A DNA stretch of 64,000 nucleotides from Siphonodentalium dalli (Eukaryota; Mollusca; Scaphopoda; Gadilida; Siphonodentaliidae). Both the position numbers and the translations under genes were made by a program. This document shows positions 47,405 through 58,216 of this stretch, piece by piece. The stretch lies in contig CP136062.1 of assembly GCA_032622095.1 (NCBI GenBank), positions 224,640,578 to 224,704,577 on the forward strand, in the 5' to 3' direction. How positions within the stretch are numbered: position 1 is the stretch's first letter; each line of letters opens with the position of its first letter. The notes beneath the pieces were generated by a model. The model did not search any database. It was given only the letters and a program-made list of their open reading frames with translations, and was not told the origin of the DNA.

Positions 47405-47510
47405 GTGGGTGGGCTAGCTTCACTAAATTCACCCTCTGGAAACCTCATTCTGCTTTAAGGCCTCAACTGCTAAGGGAGAACTAGAATCAGATTGAAATTA
47501 AGTTCCCCAA
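47405..47510. mobile_element. Two-hairpin MITE, fragment
   Basis: GGCTAGCTTCACTAAATTCA and CCCTCTGGAAACCTCATTCT with the following spacer text. No left arm. Confidence 0.5.
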
Positions 47511-47535
47511 GTTGAAGATTGCGAAATTCACCCAT

Positions 47536-48743
47536 TAGGCCAAACAAAAAAGATATTTGATCCTCAGGCAATTTGTTTTGAAAATCAATGCGGGAGCGAG
47601 GGTTTTATTTTTATTTCTGCCCATAGTAAGCATGGGTTATTATACCTTCCTAGGTCCAATAAATTTAGGGAAAACTTTGTAATAGATATAAATTAATTTA
47701 ATCTGATATGACGAATGACAGATTATGACGTTGTACTACCCTACCCGTACATCATTATAGGGATTACTTAGAAAGATATATATATTGATATGATTTTAAT
47801 ATCGGCACAATAATATTTAACAAGCAGAACTACATATCCGATTCATATAAAAATATGGAACGTAAATAATAAAAATGAAAAGATAAAGCGATCTTCCAAA
47901 CTATCATTGAAAGTCTTAATGCACTTATTCTGCTGAATATTTAGACACTGTATATGTGACCCGCCATATCAAATCCAGTCGGAAGTCGGGATTTTTTTAC
48001 CCTGTGCCAATGCATTCTCTTATATATGCGAGTCGACCATAGGTCGTCGCCTCGCATATATAAGAGAATGCATTGGCCTAACAATTTTTTATCATTGTTT
48101 TTAAATAAATGTTTCTGACAATTTTTAGGACATAAAATAAAAAACATCCATTACCCTGCAGGGAGCCCCACACATATATAGAAGCATATAGAAGAGTATC
48201 GTCTGCTCATGTTTGTCTGGGGCTCTGTATGGGTGAAATTATAAAATTGTTAAAGAATACAAGAAAAAATTATTAAAATTGTAAAAAATTGTTAGGCCAA
48301 TGCATTCTCTTATATATGCGAGGCGACCTATGGTCGACTCGCATATATAAGAGAATGCATTGGCACAGGGTAAAAAAATCCCGACTTACGACTGGATTTT
48401 ATATGGCGGGTCACATATGTACTGCAATGGATGATAGACAATAAAACTTTTAACACATTTGACAAATAAACTTGGGGGTTTGGACAGCCTGTGGTGACAA
48501 TATACTTGATAGTTATCATTGCCTATGGTCTTTTGTTGAATACCCACAGATACACGGTTGTATTTAGCTCCTATTGATATTGGAAACATAACTAATTTCC
48601 ATGTGACAGTTACCTATTTTCGTGTAAAATACTGGTTTACAACTTCAGTGAAATCCAATATCGGAATAAAATGGTCAAACGCGGGCCATTTTTTTCGATG
48701 TGGCGATGATTGAGAATCAAAACCATTTTTTTTTTGGCCTTAG
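47536..48743 (-). mobile_element. TAGGCC-ended element carrying a nested MITE
   Basis: An inverted copy of the element at 22869-23764. It has TAGGCCAAACAAAAAA at one end and TTTTGGCCTTAG at the other, with the same order of internal blocks. It is interrupted by the MITE at 47953-48417. The - strand peptide at about 48470-48590 contains VGIQQKTIGNDNYQVYCHH. Confidence 0.6.
47953..48417. mobile_element. MITE with GTGACCCGCC ends and the shared hairpins
   Basis: Terminal repeats TATGTGACCCGCCATATCAA and inverse, continuing to CCAGTCG-AAGTCGGGATTTT. The flanking TGTA on both sides is a likely 4-bp target duplication. It carries two copies of the CCAATGCATTCTCTTATATA hairpin (48006-48077 and 48296-48364) between unrelated ends. 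A degenerate GAGCCCCACA hairpin lies in the middle. Confidence 0.8.
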
Positions 48744-48867
48744 TCACATCAATTATGCATTTTATCTTCTGCAAATTAGGGAATATAGAAACTGAACACA
48801 AGGAAAGAGTAACGAAAACAATGTTAATGCGAGACTATAGATACTTCCCAGAGGATGAGCCCTAAGC

Positions 48868-49415
48868 AGAATGAGGTACCGATTACAGCCTTCCCTGATG
48901 CTAATAAAGAGGTGGCACGCATATGGTTCTGGGAAACGGAAATTGACATAACGTGGCCTGAAAATAATGTGCCGGACATTTCCAGAATGAGGTCCCCAGA
49001 GGGGGAATTTAGTGATGCTACCATGCACAGCGAGCTAAATTCACCCTCTGGGGACCTCATTCTGCTTAGGCCTCATCTTCTCTGGAAAGTATCTTTATTA
49101 TCAAATTAACATGTTTTATTAGTTTCTTTAGAAACTTCTTCAGAAAGTTTCTTTTTATTTTTTAGTTTAGTTTCTCTATATCCTGAAATTGGCAAATTGC
49201 ACAATGCATAACCGAGGTGCCAATGGGTGCACATCACCTTCTTCACCATTTGGGAAATTAAATCTGAGTCTAGGTCTCCCATAGCAGTTGCATGAGGCCA
49301 TGCAGGAAGAGGTCCCCAGAGTATGAATTTAGTGTTGCGAGCCTGCTGTGTAGGGTAACATAATTAAGTTCACCTTTTGGGGACCTCATTCTGCAAATAT
49401 ACGACACCATATTTT
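48868..49415. mobile_element. Two-hairpin MITE, rearranged copies
   Basis: One hairpin at 48985-49064 and another at 49300-49390 with the standard spacer (GCCTCATCTTCTCTGGAAAG and GTCTCCCATAGCAGTTG). A further left arm start, AAGCAGAATGAGG, occurs at 48863-48877 and is broken by unrelated sequence. Confidence 0.65.
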
Positions 49416-49439
49416 TAGGCCTGTATGCAAATTACCATA

Positions 49440-49600
49440 CAATAAAACCTCTCCAAACCGGACCCTCTATAAACCAAATCCCTCTCCATACAGTAAATCC
49501 TCTCCAAACCGGACCCTCTATAAACCGAATCCCTCTCCATACAGTAAAACCTCTCCAAACTGGACCCTCTATAAACAGAATCCCTCTCCATACCGACCAA
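49440..49600. repeat. 51-bp minisatellite, three copies
   Basis: CAGTAAAACCTCTCCAAACC with GGACCCTCTATAAACCGAAT starts at 49440, 49491 and 49542. It is an amplified transposon end. Confidence 0.88.
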
Positions 49601-49813
49601 TTTGTCTGGTCCCGAATTCACCCAAGTGCATTCTCACTAAAAATTACCTCTGTAATCCAGAAACTCTCTATTCCGAACATGAGACAGCTTTTCTAGTCCA
49701 AAAGTGAACAAATACATTAATTTTACCTCTGAAATCCAAATGCGGAAAGCGATACCAACCGAACGCATGTGCGGTAGATTTGACATACTTGATGCTGAAT
49801 TCGTGTTGGCTTT

Positions 49814-49815
<2 letters not shown>

Positions 49816-49844
<29 letters not shown>

Positions 49845-50987
49845 GGGTTGGTTTGGGGTAGCTAGCCCCGGGATTGTCAAAAGGGCCGAAGGGCCCTTTC
49901 CTTAATCCCTCATGTTTTTGCTTTTAATGTGAACAATCATGAAAAAAAAAAGTGGAAAAAATAGACATAGCATTTTAGGGATAGAAATCTTGGTATCTTT
50001 CTGGTAGTAGCGGGAATCTTGTGTAAACGATCTTTCCCTGGGAGTTGAGCCAGGCTTTTCCTTGTGATGGTTCTGTTTCATCACGCTCTGTGTAATTTAT
50101 ATTGTCTCTCAGGAGGTAGAATTATTTTATGTTGAGTTGGTGTGATTTTCCTTCTGTTAGGTTTTGGACCAGGGCTTGTTTTAACCGCGTCCGATGTTGT
50201 TCTTTGTTTTCTTTCTTCGACGACGCCGGCTTCTCATCGTACTTCGGCGTCGGAGGGGCGGAGAAGGTGCTATCCGCCCCTTGTGGAGAAAGGCTGGGTG
50301 GTGTTTCCATCTCCACGTCAAAGCTGGCGGCAGGAACATCTGGGGTGGTGTCCACGTCCCTGTGTCCGCTCGCCTTGACGACGTCAGCAGGGACCTCCGG
50401 CAGATCAACGGAGTCCCTGCTAGCTGGTCTAATGTCACCTGTCTCCATGCAGGCCGGGTCGTCTGGGCGTCTCTCAGACAACTCCGGCCTACCGGCTGTG
50501 ACACTGGATGGCTGAACCACACGGGAAGGGGCGACTGGCCGATCTACAGTCACCCCCTTCTGCTTCTTCCATTTAGCCCGTCTGGCTGCGTCCCTTCTCC
50601 TTCGAGCTGGCGTCTTTCTCTTAGGAGGCTCCTCTTTCATTGTACGGCTGGTCTTGGCCTTGCTCCGGGTGGAAGATTTCTGGTTTCCAGCATCTCCCGT
50701 CCGAAATTCAACACAGAGAGTCAAATAACCTCTGTTAGACTGGAGACTCCAGCTAACTGTGTCCGCAATTTGAGATCTCTGGATTGCTGCTAACGCGGCG
50801 TCCGGGATTAGCTCCATTGTCCGTCGCACTAAGCCTAATCCAAAACCGTCTCACTCGCCGGCATCAGCACGAGGGCGGTTGCTCCCAATTAAGGTTACAG
50901 ACCGCTCAAATCACTCGTACCGACGCTCTGGTAAAAAGGAACTAATTAAGCCAAATAGAATCTGACTTGTTCGCTCCACCTTCCACC
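49816..50987 (-). mobile_element. Complete 1.17-kb retroposon with poly(A) and target duplication
   Basis: On the - strand the element runs from 50987 to a 29-base poly(A) (T run at 49816-49844). It is flanked by the identical sequence TTGGCTTTAG at 49806-49815 and 50988-50997. This is the signature of target-primed reverse transcription. It has a 158-bp leader, one 235-codon frame, and a 3' part of about 280 bp containing CCCTTCGGCCCTTTTGAC just before the tail. No reverse transcriptase is present, so it must be mobilised in trans or is a short derivative of a LINE. Confidence 0.85.
50122..50829 (-). CDS. Retroposon-encoded basic protein, ORF1-like, 235 aa
   Basis: An intact frame from ATG at 50829 to a stop at 50122, and the largest coding frame in the window apart from a tandem repeat. 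The N-terminal 50 residues include VSWSLQSNRGYLTLCVEF, a beta-rich stretch. Next comes a strongly basic segment, EEPPKRKTPARRRRDAARRA then KWKKQK, likely to bind nucleic acid. After it lies a Pro/Asp/Ser-rich low-complexity region, and the tail is charged. The order of strand-rich segment plus KR-rich cluster recalls short ORF1-like proteins of non-LTR retrotransposons in marine animals. No zinc knuckle, endonuclease or reverse transcriptase motif is seen. GC content is far above the flanks, which fits an immigrant sequence. Confidence 0.6.
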   Translation of the reverse strand: MRRTMELIPDAALAAIQRSQIADTVSWSLQSNRGYLTLCVEFRTGDAGNQKSSTRSKAKTSRTMKEEPPKRKTPARRRRDAARRAKWKKQKGVTVDRPVAPSRVVQPSSVTAGRPELSERRPDDPACMETGDIRPASRDSVDLPEVPADVVKASGHRDVDTTPDVPAASFDVEMETPPSLSPQGADSTFSAPPTPKYDEKPASSKKENKEQHRTRLKQALVQNLTEGKSHQLNIK

Positions 50988-50998
50988 TTGGCTTTAGT

Positions 50999-51486
50999 GT
51001 ATAGACTGGGGATCCTTTATATGTTTAAATTTGTAGTCTATACATTCAACTCTGGCGACTCATTCATTGTGACAGGTTGATTAGAACTGTATTGGTGACA
51101 ATACACTACCATCATGTACGCTTAGCTAATTAGTGTTTAGTTTGGACAGTGGTCGGGAAAAATAAGAGTCCAATTCAGCACAATGATTGATGTGAAAACA
51201 AAATGTCAGTGCTGTAATCTCCGTGAAGTCACCATTGTTCACTTAATGTCTTATATTAGCACTCAGTTATCTAATCAGACACATGTTGTTATAATCCGGT
51301 TCAAAGCAGTCACCAAACAAAACACTGCTAATTAATTGGTGCGATTATTCAAGAGTACAAATCTACTATACTAACGATGCAACATTTTAAAGCGACATAT
51401 TCAATCACCGTAACATATATCGTTTCCGTGTTTCCTATCTAATCTATACATGTATTATATCTTTATATGCCATGTTTTTCAATCTG
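50999..51486. other. Non-coding stretch, nothing recognised
   Basis: No coding or repeat feature identified between the retroposon and the CACACCTC element. Confidence 0.4.
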
Positions 51487-53018
51487 ATCCCTTATAGTTT
51501 TGCAGTGTTACACCTCCCTGTGAGGTGTGGATGTGGTGTGGTTGAGGTGTGGTACATGATATGTAAATATCTGCAATGCACACCTTAACCACACCTCATA
51601 CTTCTACACCACACCTCATCCACACCTCATAGAAATAGTAAAATATCATAGCTTATAACAAAGCACACCTCAAACACACCTAAGGGACTCTAAACAAAAA
51701 ACATTCTGCCACAGGCACACCTCAAACACACATAAGGGACTCTAACAAAAACCATTCTGCCACAGGCACACCTCAAACACACCTAAGGGACTCTAACAAA
51801 AACCATTCTGCCACAGGCACACCTCAAACACACCTCACAGGCCCGCAACACACCACATGGTATCTATCAAAGTTCCTGGTTTAACGAGGAAGCTAGCCAA
51901 GCTGAATTGTATGATCTGATAAACAAACATAACATATGGAGCTGGCTAGGTCATGTGGTATAATTGTGCCAAAATTTATTTGAATGTCCTTTGTTCAGAA
52001 GAGTGTAGCTGCTCCAAACACAGCTGTGTATCTCTCAAGGATTTGAAAATATACTTCATATCAAAAGTTGTTATTAAATGGAATAAAAGGCATGTGAAAC
52101 ATTAATATACTCTTTGAAAGCAGGTAAGTAATATATCATATAATTTTTCGATACATTTGATTTTCGCAACTAAATTATATTATCTATAAAGATGTCTATT
52201 AATTACCACTGTGTTTGTATCAAAACAACTAAATTGACAGAGAAGTAGTATGGTATTATCTTACATTTGTACAGTGTATACTACACAATAAAATATTGAA
52301 ATGAAAATTGTAAATCATAAGTATGCTGAATTCTTTCAGCATTATATAATTTGACTGCATGAATTCTAAAATATAGCGGTGATCATGTCAGGCTAATATA
52401 GAATTAATTTATTATAAGCTTTATTGAATTTTTGCTCCCCTATATGACTTGAGCTGCAGTTAATTGCATGCATGGTACCATGCAATATGTCAATATTATG
52501 CATATGTACATGTTTATAGCAAATTCATAGGGTACTAATGATTGATCAAGACTATAGTCACTTATAATAGTGATCTGAAGCTACTCATGGGAACACATAT
52601 ACCTTAATCTTCCAATAACACTAGGAACACTACTAGGACACTAATATAAATAATCGAAAGTCACCAGGAACATGTTCAAAATATATAGAATGAATGCATG
52701 TGGAGAAGACAAAATTAGTCACCTCTACCCACACTTCAGGCACACCTCTAACCACACCTCAGTAAGCACACTTCCATAGGCACACCTCAAGCACACCTCA
52801 GATCGTGCACCTCAGGCACACCTCATCCACACCTCAAAAGCACACCTCGACCACACCTCATGCCTCATTTAAATATTTGGCCCCACACCTCAACCACACC
52901 TTAGACACACCTCAGCCCCCACACCTTGTGTGAGGCGTAACACCTCAGCCATATTTCAGGCCCACACCACAAGAGCACCTTATCCACACCTTAAACACAC
53001 TGCAAAACTTTAAGGGAT
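51487..53018. mobile_element. Foldback element with CACACCTC subterminal arrays, 1.53 kb
   Basis: Inverted ends: ATCCCTTATAGTTTTGCAGT at 51487 and ACTGCAAAACTTTAAGGGAT ending at 53018. Just inside each end lie dense degenerate repeats of CACACCTCA, in both orientations at the left (51509-51640) and one orientation at the right (52733-52985). A 51-bp tandem with AAGGGACTCTAACAAAAACC lies at 51665-51840. No coding frame. Confidence 0.7.
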
Positions 53019-53230
53019 TATAACATGATGTTTTATCTATTGTTATTTATATATGATTTGGTTCTTTATAGAATACATTTTAATTAATCAATAATGAGTC
53101 GGTTATGCATTGACAACGATGTCAATACATTCCGATCTTAGGGATATTTTCTATAAACTGAACACCTCTCTCTAAACTGAACAGAAGGGCTGGTCCGCAG
53201 GGTATTCGGTTTGGAGAGGTTTTACTGGGC

Positions 53231-53390
53231 TCACATTTCTCGATCTAAGAAGTCAAACCACTGCTCATACTCACATTTCTCGATCTAAGAAGTCAAACCA
53301 CTGCTCATACTCACAAGTCTCGATCTAAGAAGTCAAACCACTGCTCATACTCACAAGTCTCGATCTAAGAAGTCAAACCACTGCTCATCG
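53231..53390. repeat. 40-bp minisatellite made of an exon end and its donor, four copies
   Basis: TCACAAGTCTCGATCTAAGA plus AGTCAAACCACTGCTCATAC repeats exactly every 40 bp. On the - strand each unit is the last 35 nt of the first lectin exon plus the GTGAGT donor. The two copies nearest the exon are identical in the junction (GACTT|GTGAGT). The two distal ones read AAAT|GTGAGT. Confidence 0.92.
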
Positions 53391-53535
53391 TAGATGTTTG
53401 AGAGCAGGCTGCCATAGCCCTGACATTCTGAGAGAGCTTCATCCCTAGTCATCTCAGTAGGAACGTGCCAGTAATGTGAGAGCGTAGGTGGATAGAACAC
53501 TGCGTCAGGCGGAAAGACTGTTGAATCCAAGGCGA
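53355..53535 (-). CDS. C-type lectin domain, first half
   Basis: A 181-nt exon starting in phase 1 (acceptor TTTTCTTTACAG) and ending in phase 2 (donor GACTT|GTGAGT). It encodes a short linker (STVFPPDAVFYPP) and the first half of the lectin fold: HYWHVPTEMTRDEALSECQ, then GYGSLLSNIYDEQWFDFL. This gives the first canonical cysteine and the helix-2 G-x-L-x-x-I...Q-x-x-F pattern. The phase and length match the second half at 47117-47340. Both borders of this exon have been amplified into minisatellites. The upstream exons, including any signal peptide, were not identified. Confidence 0.88.
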
Positions 53536-54310
53536 CTGTAAAGAAAAAAATAGATGTTGAATACACTGAGTCAGGTGGAAAGGCTATCGAATCCAAGGCA
53601 ACTGTAAAGGAAAAATAACAAGAGGTTGCATCACGGGTGCTGGGATACCCCTATGGTGAAAATTTAAATATGGGAAGGTTGGAAACCAAATTGTGAAGAA
53701 AAAAAAATTCAAAACAAATAATGTCAATGAACAGTCTTTTGAAAGCCCTCCTGATGCCAAACATATACACAAAATTTCATCGAGATACGACAACCCATGG
53801 TTGAAATATGTGAGCAGATGGACAGAAATCCAACATTTTCAGATAAACAAAAGAAAAAATTGAAATGATGATTACACAGACAGGGGTTTGGATCCTAAGC
53901 GACTGTAAAGAAATAATTATATGTTGATTACACTGCGTCAGGAAGAAAGGTTGTCGAATCCAAGGCGACTAAAGAAAAAATTAAATGAATCCAAGGCGAC
54001 TAAAGAAAAAATTAAATGATTCCAAGGCGACTAAAGAAAAAATTAAATGATTCCACTGTGTCAGGAGGAAAGACGTCGAATCCAAGGCGATTGTAAATAA
54101 AAAATAAAAATGATGATTACACTGTGTCAGGAGGAAAGACTGTCGAATCCAAGGCGACTGTAAAGAAATTTGTTTTAATTAAAATAATGATTACATTGCA
54201 TCAGGTGGAAAGGCTGTCGAATCCAAGCGGATGTAAAGAAAAAATTATAGTGATTACACTTTTTCAGAAGAAAAGGCTGTCGAATCCAAGGCGACTGTGA
54301 AGAAAAAATA
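53525..54310. repeat. Degenerate copies of the lectin exon acceptor region
   Basis: About ten scattered units with GGAAAGACTGTCGAATCCAA and GGCGACTGTAAAGAAAAA, which is the exon start and acceptor of 53535 in reverse complement. Unit lengths vary from about 25 to 65 bp. A foreign insertion splits them at about 53618-53880 (text ATACGACAACCCATGGTTGA). Confidence 0.8.
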
Positions 54311-56497
54311 ACGAGAGGCCGATCACGATCGGCAGATGTTTAACCCATACCTTGGCGATAGCGATCTTTTTATGAGTGCAAGAATTTCAACAATTCACAG
54401 CGTACTATTATTTATTAGTTTCATAGTGGAATCTGACATATTGAGCAACTTGCTCATTTAAACACAATAGGAACATGGATATGACATTCGATTTCAACCT
54501 ATTCGGTCACTCCAACAGAGATACATGTATGTGTGATAGATTGATAAAGATAATTATACCCAAACACAGTCAGACAGATGCACCATAGCTGTTAAAGATA
54601 TAATTGTTACAATATTAACATCATAATAACTCTATTTATTTACTTCTTACAATGGAACCTGAGTCATAACAGATTATGTTGTTGTGTTAGCTGCATAGTA
54701 AAAGTTATGGGATGATTGAGATTAGAGACCAACAAACACCTGAACATCTATATAAGTGAGGGGTGCATGTATAGACCTTGATATTAAATATGATTGATAA
54801 TGGTTGGATATAAAATATTTTAATACAGAATTATCAGATAACTAAAGGAGAGATATGAGAAGGGTCAAATTGAAAATATTAGAGTCATAACATTGGATCG
54901 CGTACAGTATACATGTACCTATGGTTAATTTTATTCTAAGCTGATCATTGGAAAGATACAATGTCTGTAACAGCAGAAATATTATTAAATATTGGGTTAA
55001 TATTCTCAAAACCATTCAATCAATACCAAAATCTATACATGTGAAGAATGTGTCACAATCAACCTGAATGAGATTATAAAAGTGATTGGGTGAAAAATAT
55101 TTGACCAATAAGTCAGCTTCTAGAATACCAGAACCATTATTATTATCCTGCAGCCCAAATGCAATAGAGGGAATTTCAAAATAAGATATATCCTCAAATG
55201 ATGAATATTCAATTGGTGGCTTATAATTAATAGAAATTCTTAGTGAACCTGGCCCAAGGCGAAAGAGATAATTTAAAATCTGCCTATCAGATATGATGTG
55301 TCTATGGAATAGGTTAATTTTAATCCTGAAACACATGCAAGTGAAAAGTGGATCACGATCAACCTGGACATAGAATAGGAGAATGAACATATGATGTGTG
55401 GAGAGTGTTAATAATTTTCAATGACATCATATGATGGAACTAATGTGTGGAAAATTTTTATTCTCAAAATAATACAACAGTGTCTCTGTAAACAACAATT
55501 CTCTAAACAGCCATGCTCCAGAACATCCTTCACATGGACAATGGACTATTTGTATTATTGCCATGAACATGTTTCAACAGGTTGGGTTAAATTACTATTG
55601 CACACAAACTGGAGTAAAGTATCATCAATCACTTAAATTTGACAGCTCTGGGAGCAGCAGTGGTTTAGCAAAGAGTATCCAGTGTCATTTTCTGATTCCA
55701 ATAATGCAGATTACAGTGTAAAGTTGTTTGTCTTAAATTCTCACAGGGCATATACAATAGGTAGTAAATTACTTGAATTATAAAGGGCCATAACTCTGTT
55801 AAAATATATCGGATCAAACCCAAATTTGAACTTGATCTGTATTTCGGGGTGAGGACCACATGTACCAAATTTGGTGTAGATCAGATGAAAAATGTTTTGA
55901 GTCATAGCAGCTTGCGTGAGTACTAAGTAAACATAAGTGTGAAAAGGGTTAACAAAACGATACCAAAATCCATACAGATAAAGAACGTGCTAACAAAGAC
56001 CTAGGTAAGAAATATGAGGCAGATCATAAGCAAATTGTTTGACTTAGATGCATCAGATAGAATTTGTGCGCAGGGTTAATTATTTTCTAAATCGATCAAC
56101 TGATCGATACCAAAAACTATACAGGTGAGGGGTGTGTCATCATAAACCTACATTTCAAATATGAACACAATCGGACAAAAAACACTTGGGTTATTGCATC
56201 GGATAGCACATGCCCATGTGTGGATGCAAAGTGTTAATAATTTCTAAACCGATCAATCGATCTATACCAAAAACTATACAGGTGAGGGGTGTGTCATTGT
56301 AAACATGCACATGAAATTTGAACATGATCCGATAAAAGATACTCCAGTAATCGAATCGGATAGCAAGTGTCTACGGACAGACGTACAGATGGACAGACGG
56401 ACGGACGGACAGACAGACGGACAGACGGACGGATGAATGACGGATGGTTGATCCGGACGTCAGCATTATGTGTACTATACATGGTATGGGTACACAT
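54311..56497. mobile_element. ACGAGAGGCC-type element, 2.2 kb, inserted in the minisatellite
   Basis: Starts ACGAGAGGCCGATCACGATC and ends CATGGTATGGGTACACATA after a GACGGACGGACGGACAGAC tract, as at 9364-10415. Several internal blocks repeat an ACTATACAGGTGAGGGGTGT phrase. Acceptor-derived repeat units lie on both sides, so it inserted into a pre-existing array. Open frames within it follow the internal repetition and are not convincing genes. Confidence 0.72.
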
Positions 56498-58216
56498 AAA
56501 AATGGTGATTACATTGCGTCAGGTGGAAAGGCAGTCGAATCCAAGGCGTCTGTAAAGAAAAAATTATGATTACACTGTGTCAGGAGGAAAGACGTCGAAT
56601 CCAAGGCGACTGTAAAGAAAAAAATAAAAATAAAAATGTTGATTACACTGAGTCAGAAGGAAAGGCTGTCGAATCCAAGTGACTTGTCAAGAAAAAATTA
56701 TAATGATTATACTGAGTCAGGAGGAAAGGCTGTCGAATCCAAGTGACTTGTCAAGAAAAAATTATAATGATTATACTGAGTCAGGAGGAAAGGCTGTCGA
56801 ATCCAAGTGACTTGTCAAGAAAAAATTATAATGATTATACTGAGTCAGGAGGAAAGGCTGTCAAATCCAAGTGACTTGTCAAGAAAAAATTATAATGATT
56901 ATACTGAGTCAGGAGGAAAGGCTGTCAAATCCAAGTGACTTGTCAAGAAAAAATTATAATGATTATACTGAGTCAGGAGGAAAGGCTGTCGAATCCAAGT
57001 GACTTGTCAAGAAAAAATTATAATGATTATACTGAGTCAGGAGGAAAGGCTGTCAAATCCAAGTGACTTGTCAAGAAAAAATTATAATGATTATACTGAG
57101 TCAGGAGGAAAGGCTGTCAAATCCAAGTGACTTGTCAAGAAAAAATTATAATGATTATACTGAGTCAGGAGGAAAGGCTGTCGAATCCAAGTGACTTGTC
57201 AAGAAAAAATTATAATGATTATACTGAGTCAGGAGGAAAGGCTGTCAAATCCAAGTGACTTGTCAAGAAAAAATTATAATGATTATACTGAGTCAGGAGG
57301 AAAGGCTGTCAAATCCAAGTGACTTGTCAAGAAAAAATTATAATGATTATACTGAGTCAGGAGGAAAGGCTGTCAAATCCAAGTGACTTGTCAAGAAAAA
57401 ATTATAATGATTATACTGAGTCAGGAGGAAAGGCTGTCAAATCCAAGTGACTTGTCAAGAAAAAATTATAATGATTATACTGAGTCAGGAGGAAAGGCTG
57501 TCAAATCCAAGTGACTTGTCAAGAAAAAATTATAATGATTATACTGAGTCAGGAGGAAAGGCTGTCGAATCCAAGTGACTTGTCAAGAAAAAATTATAAT
57601 GATTATACTGAGTCAGGAGGAAAGGCTGTCAAATCCAAGTGACTTGTCAAGAAAAAATTATAATGATTATACTGAGTCAGGAGGAAAGGCTGTCAAATCC
57701 AAGTGACTTGTCAAGAAAAAATTATAATGATTATACTGAGTCAGGAGGAAAGGCTGTCGAATCCAAGTGACTTGTCAAGAAAAAATTATAATGATTATAC
57801 TGAGTCAGGAGGAAAGGCTGTCAAATCCAAGTGACTTGTCAAGAAAAAATTATAATGATTATACTGAGTCAGGAGGAAAGGCTGTCAAATCCAAGTGACT
57901 TGTCAAGAAAAAATTATAATGATTATACTGAGTCAGGAGGAAAGGCTGTCAAATCCAAGTGACTTGTCAAGAAAAAATTATAATGATTATACTGAGTCAG
58001 GAGGAAAGGCTGTCAAATCCAAGTGACTTGTCAAGAAAAAATTATAATGATTATACTGAGTCAGGAGGAAAGGCTGTCGAATCCAAGTGACTTGTCAAGA
58101 AAAAATTATAATGATTATACTGAGTCAGGAGGAAAGGCTGTCGAATCCAAGTGACTTGTCAAGAAAAAATTATAATGATTATACTGAGTCAGGAGGAAAG
58201 GCTGTCAAATCCAAGC
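56498..58216. repeat. 64-bp minisatellite from the lectin exon acceptor, about 25 copies
   Basis: Units of AGGAGGAAAGGCTGTCGAAT plus CCAAGTGACTTGTCAAGAAA and AAATTATAATGATTATACTG start every 64 bp (for example 56721 and 56785). On the - strand each unit reads as an intron end TTTTTTCTTGACAAG followed by TCACTTGGATTTGACAGCC, a diverged copy of the true acceptor and exon start. The first two or three units, up to about 56640, are closer to the ancestral form (GGCGACTGTAAAG). Confidence 0.93.

Larger units (their letters stand above)
49440..53227. mobile_element. Possible pogo/Tigger-like element, ends only recognised
   Basis: Inverted matches CAATAAAACCTCTCCAAACC at 49440 and the reverse complement of CAGTAAAACCTCTCCAAACC ending at 53227. 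CAGT..AACCTCT-type ends are found in Tc1/mariner pogo/Tigger elements. The left end is repeated as three 51-bp units. No TA flank is seen on the right, and the interior is filled with later insertions. The two ends could instead be independent remnants. Confidence 0.4.

Noticed and set aside
50129-50793. Long + strand frames of 128 and 199 codons opposite the retroposon protein
   Set aside because: Shadows of the GC-rich - strand frame. They run antisense to an element whose poly(A) tail and target duplication fix its orientation.
55016-55390. A 124-codon - strand frame with a repeated DxFFTCxxF motif
   Set aside because: It lies inside the ACGAGAGGCC element, and the repetition comes from that element's internal blocks. 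No start, stop or splice evidence.
56294-56555. Frames from the GACGGACGGACAGAC tract
   Set aside because: Simple-sequence translation with no gene evidence.
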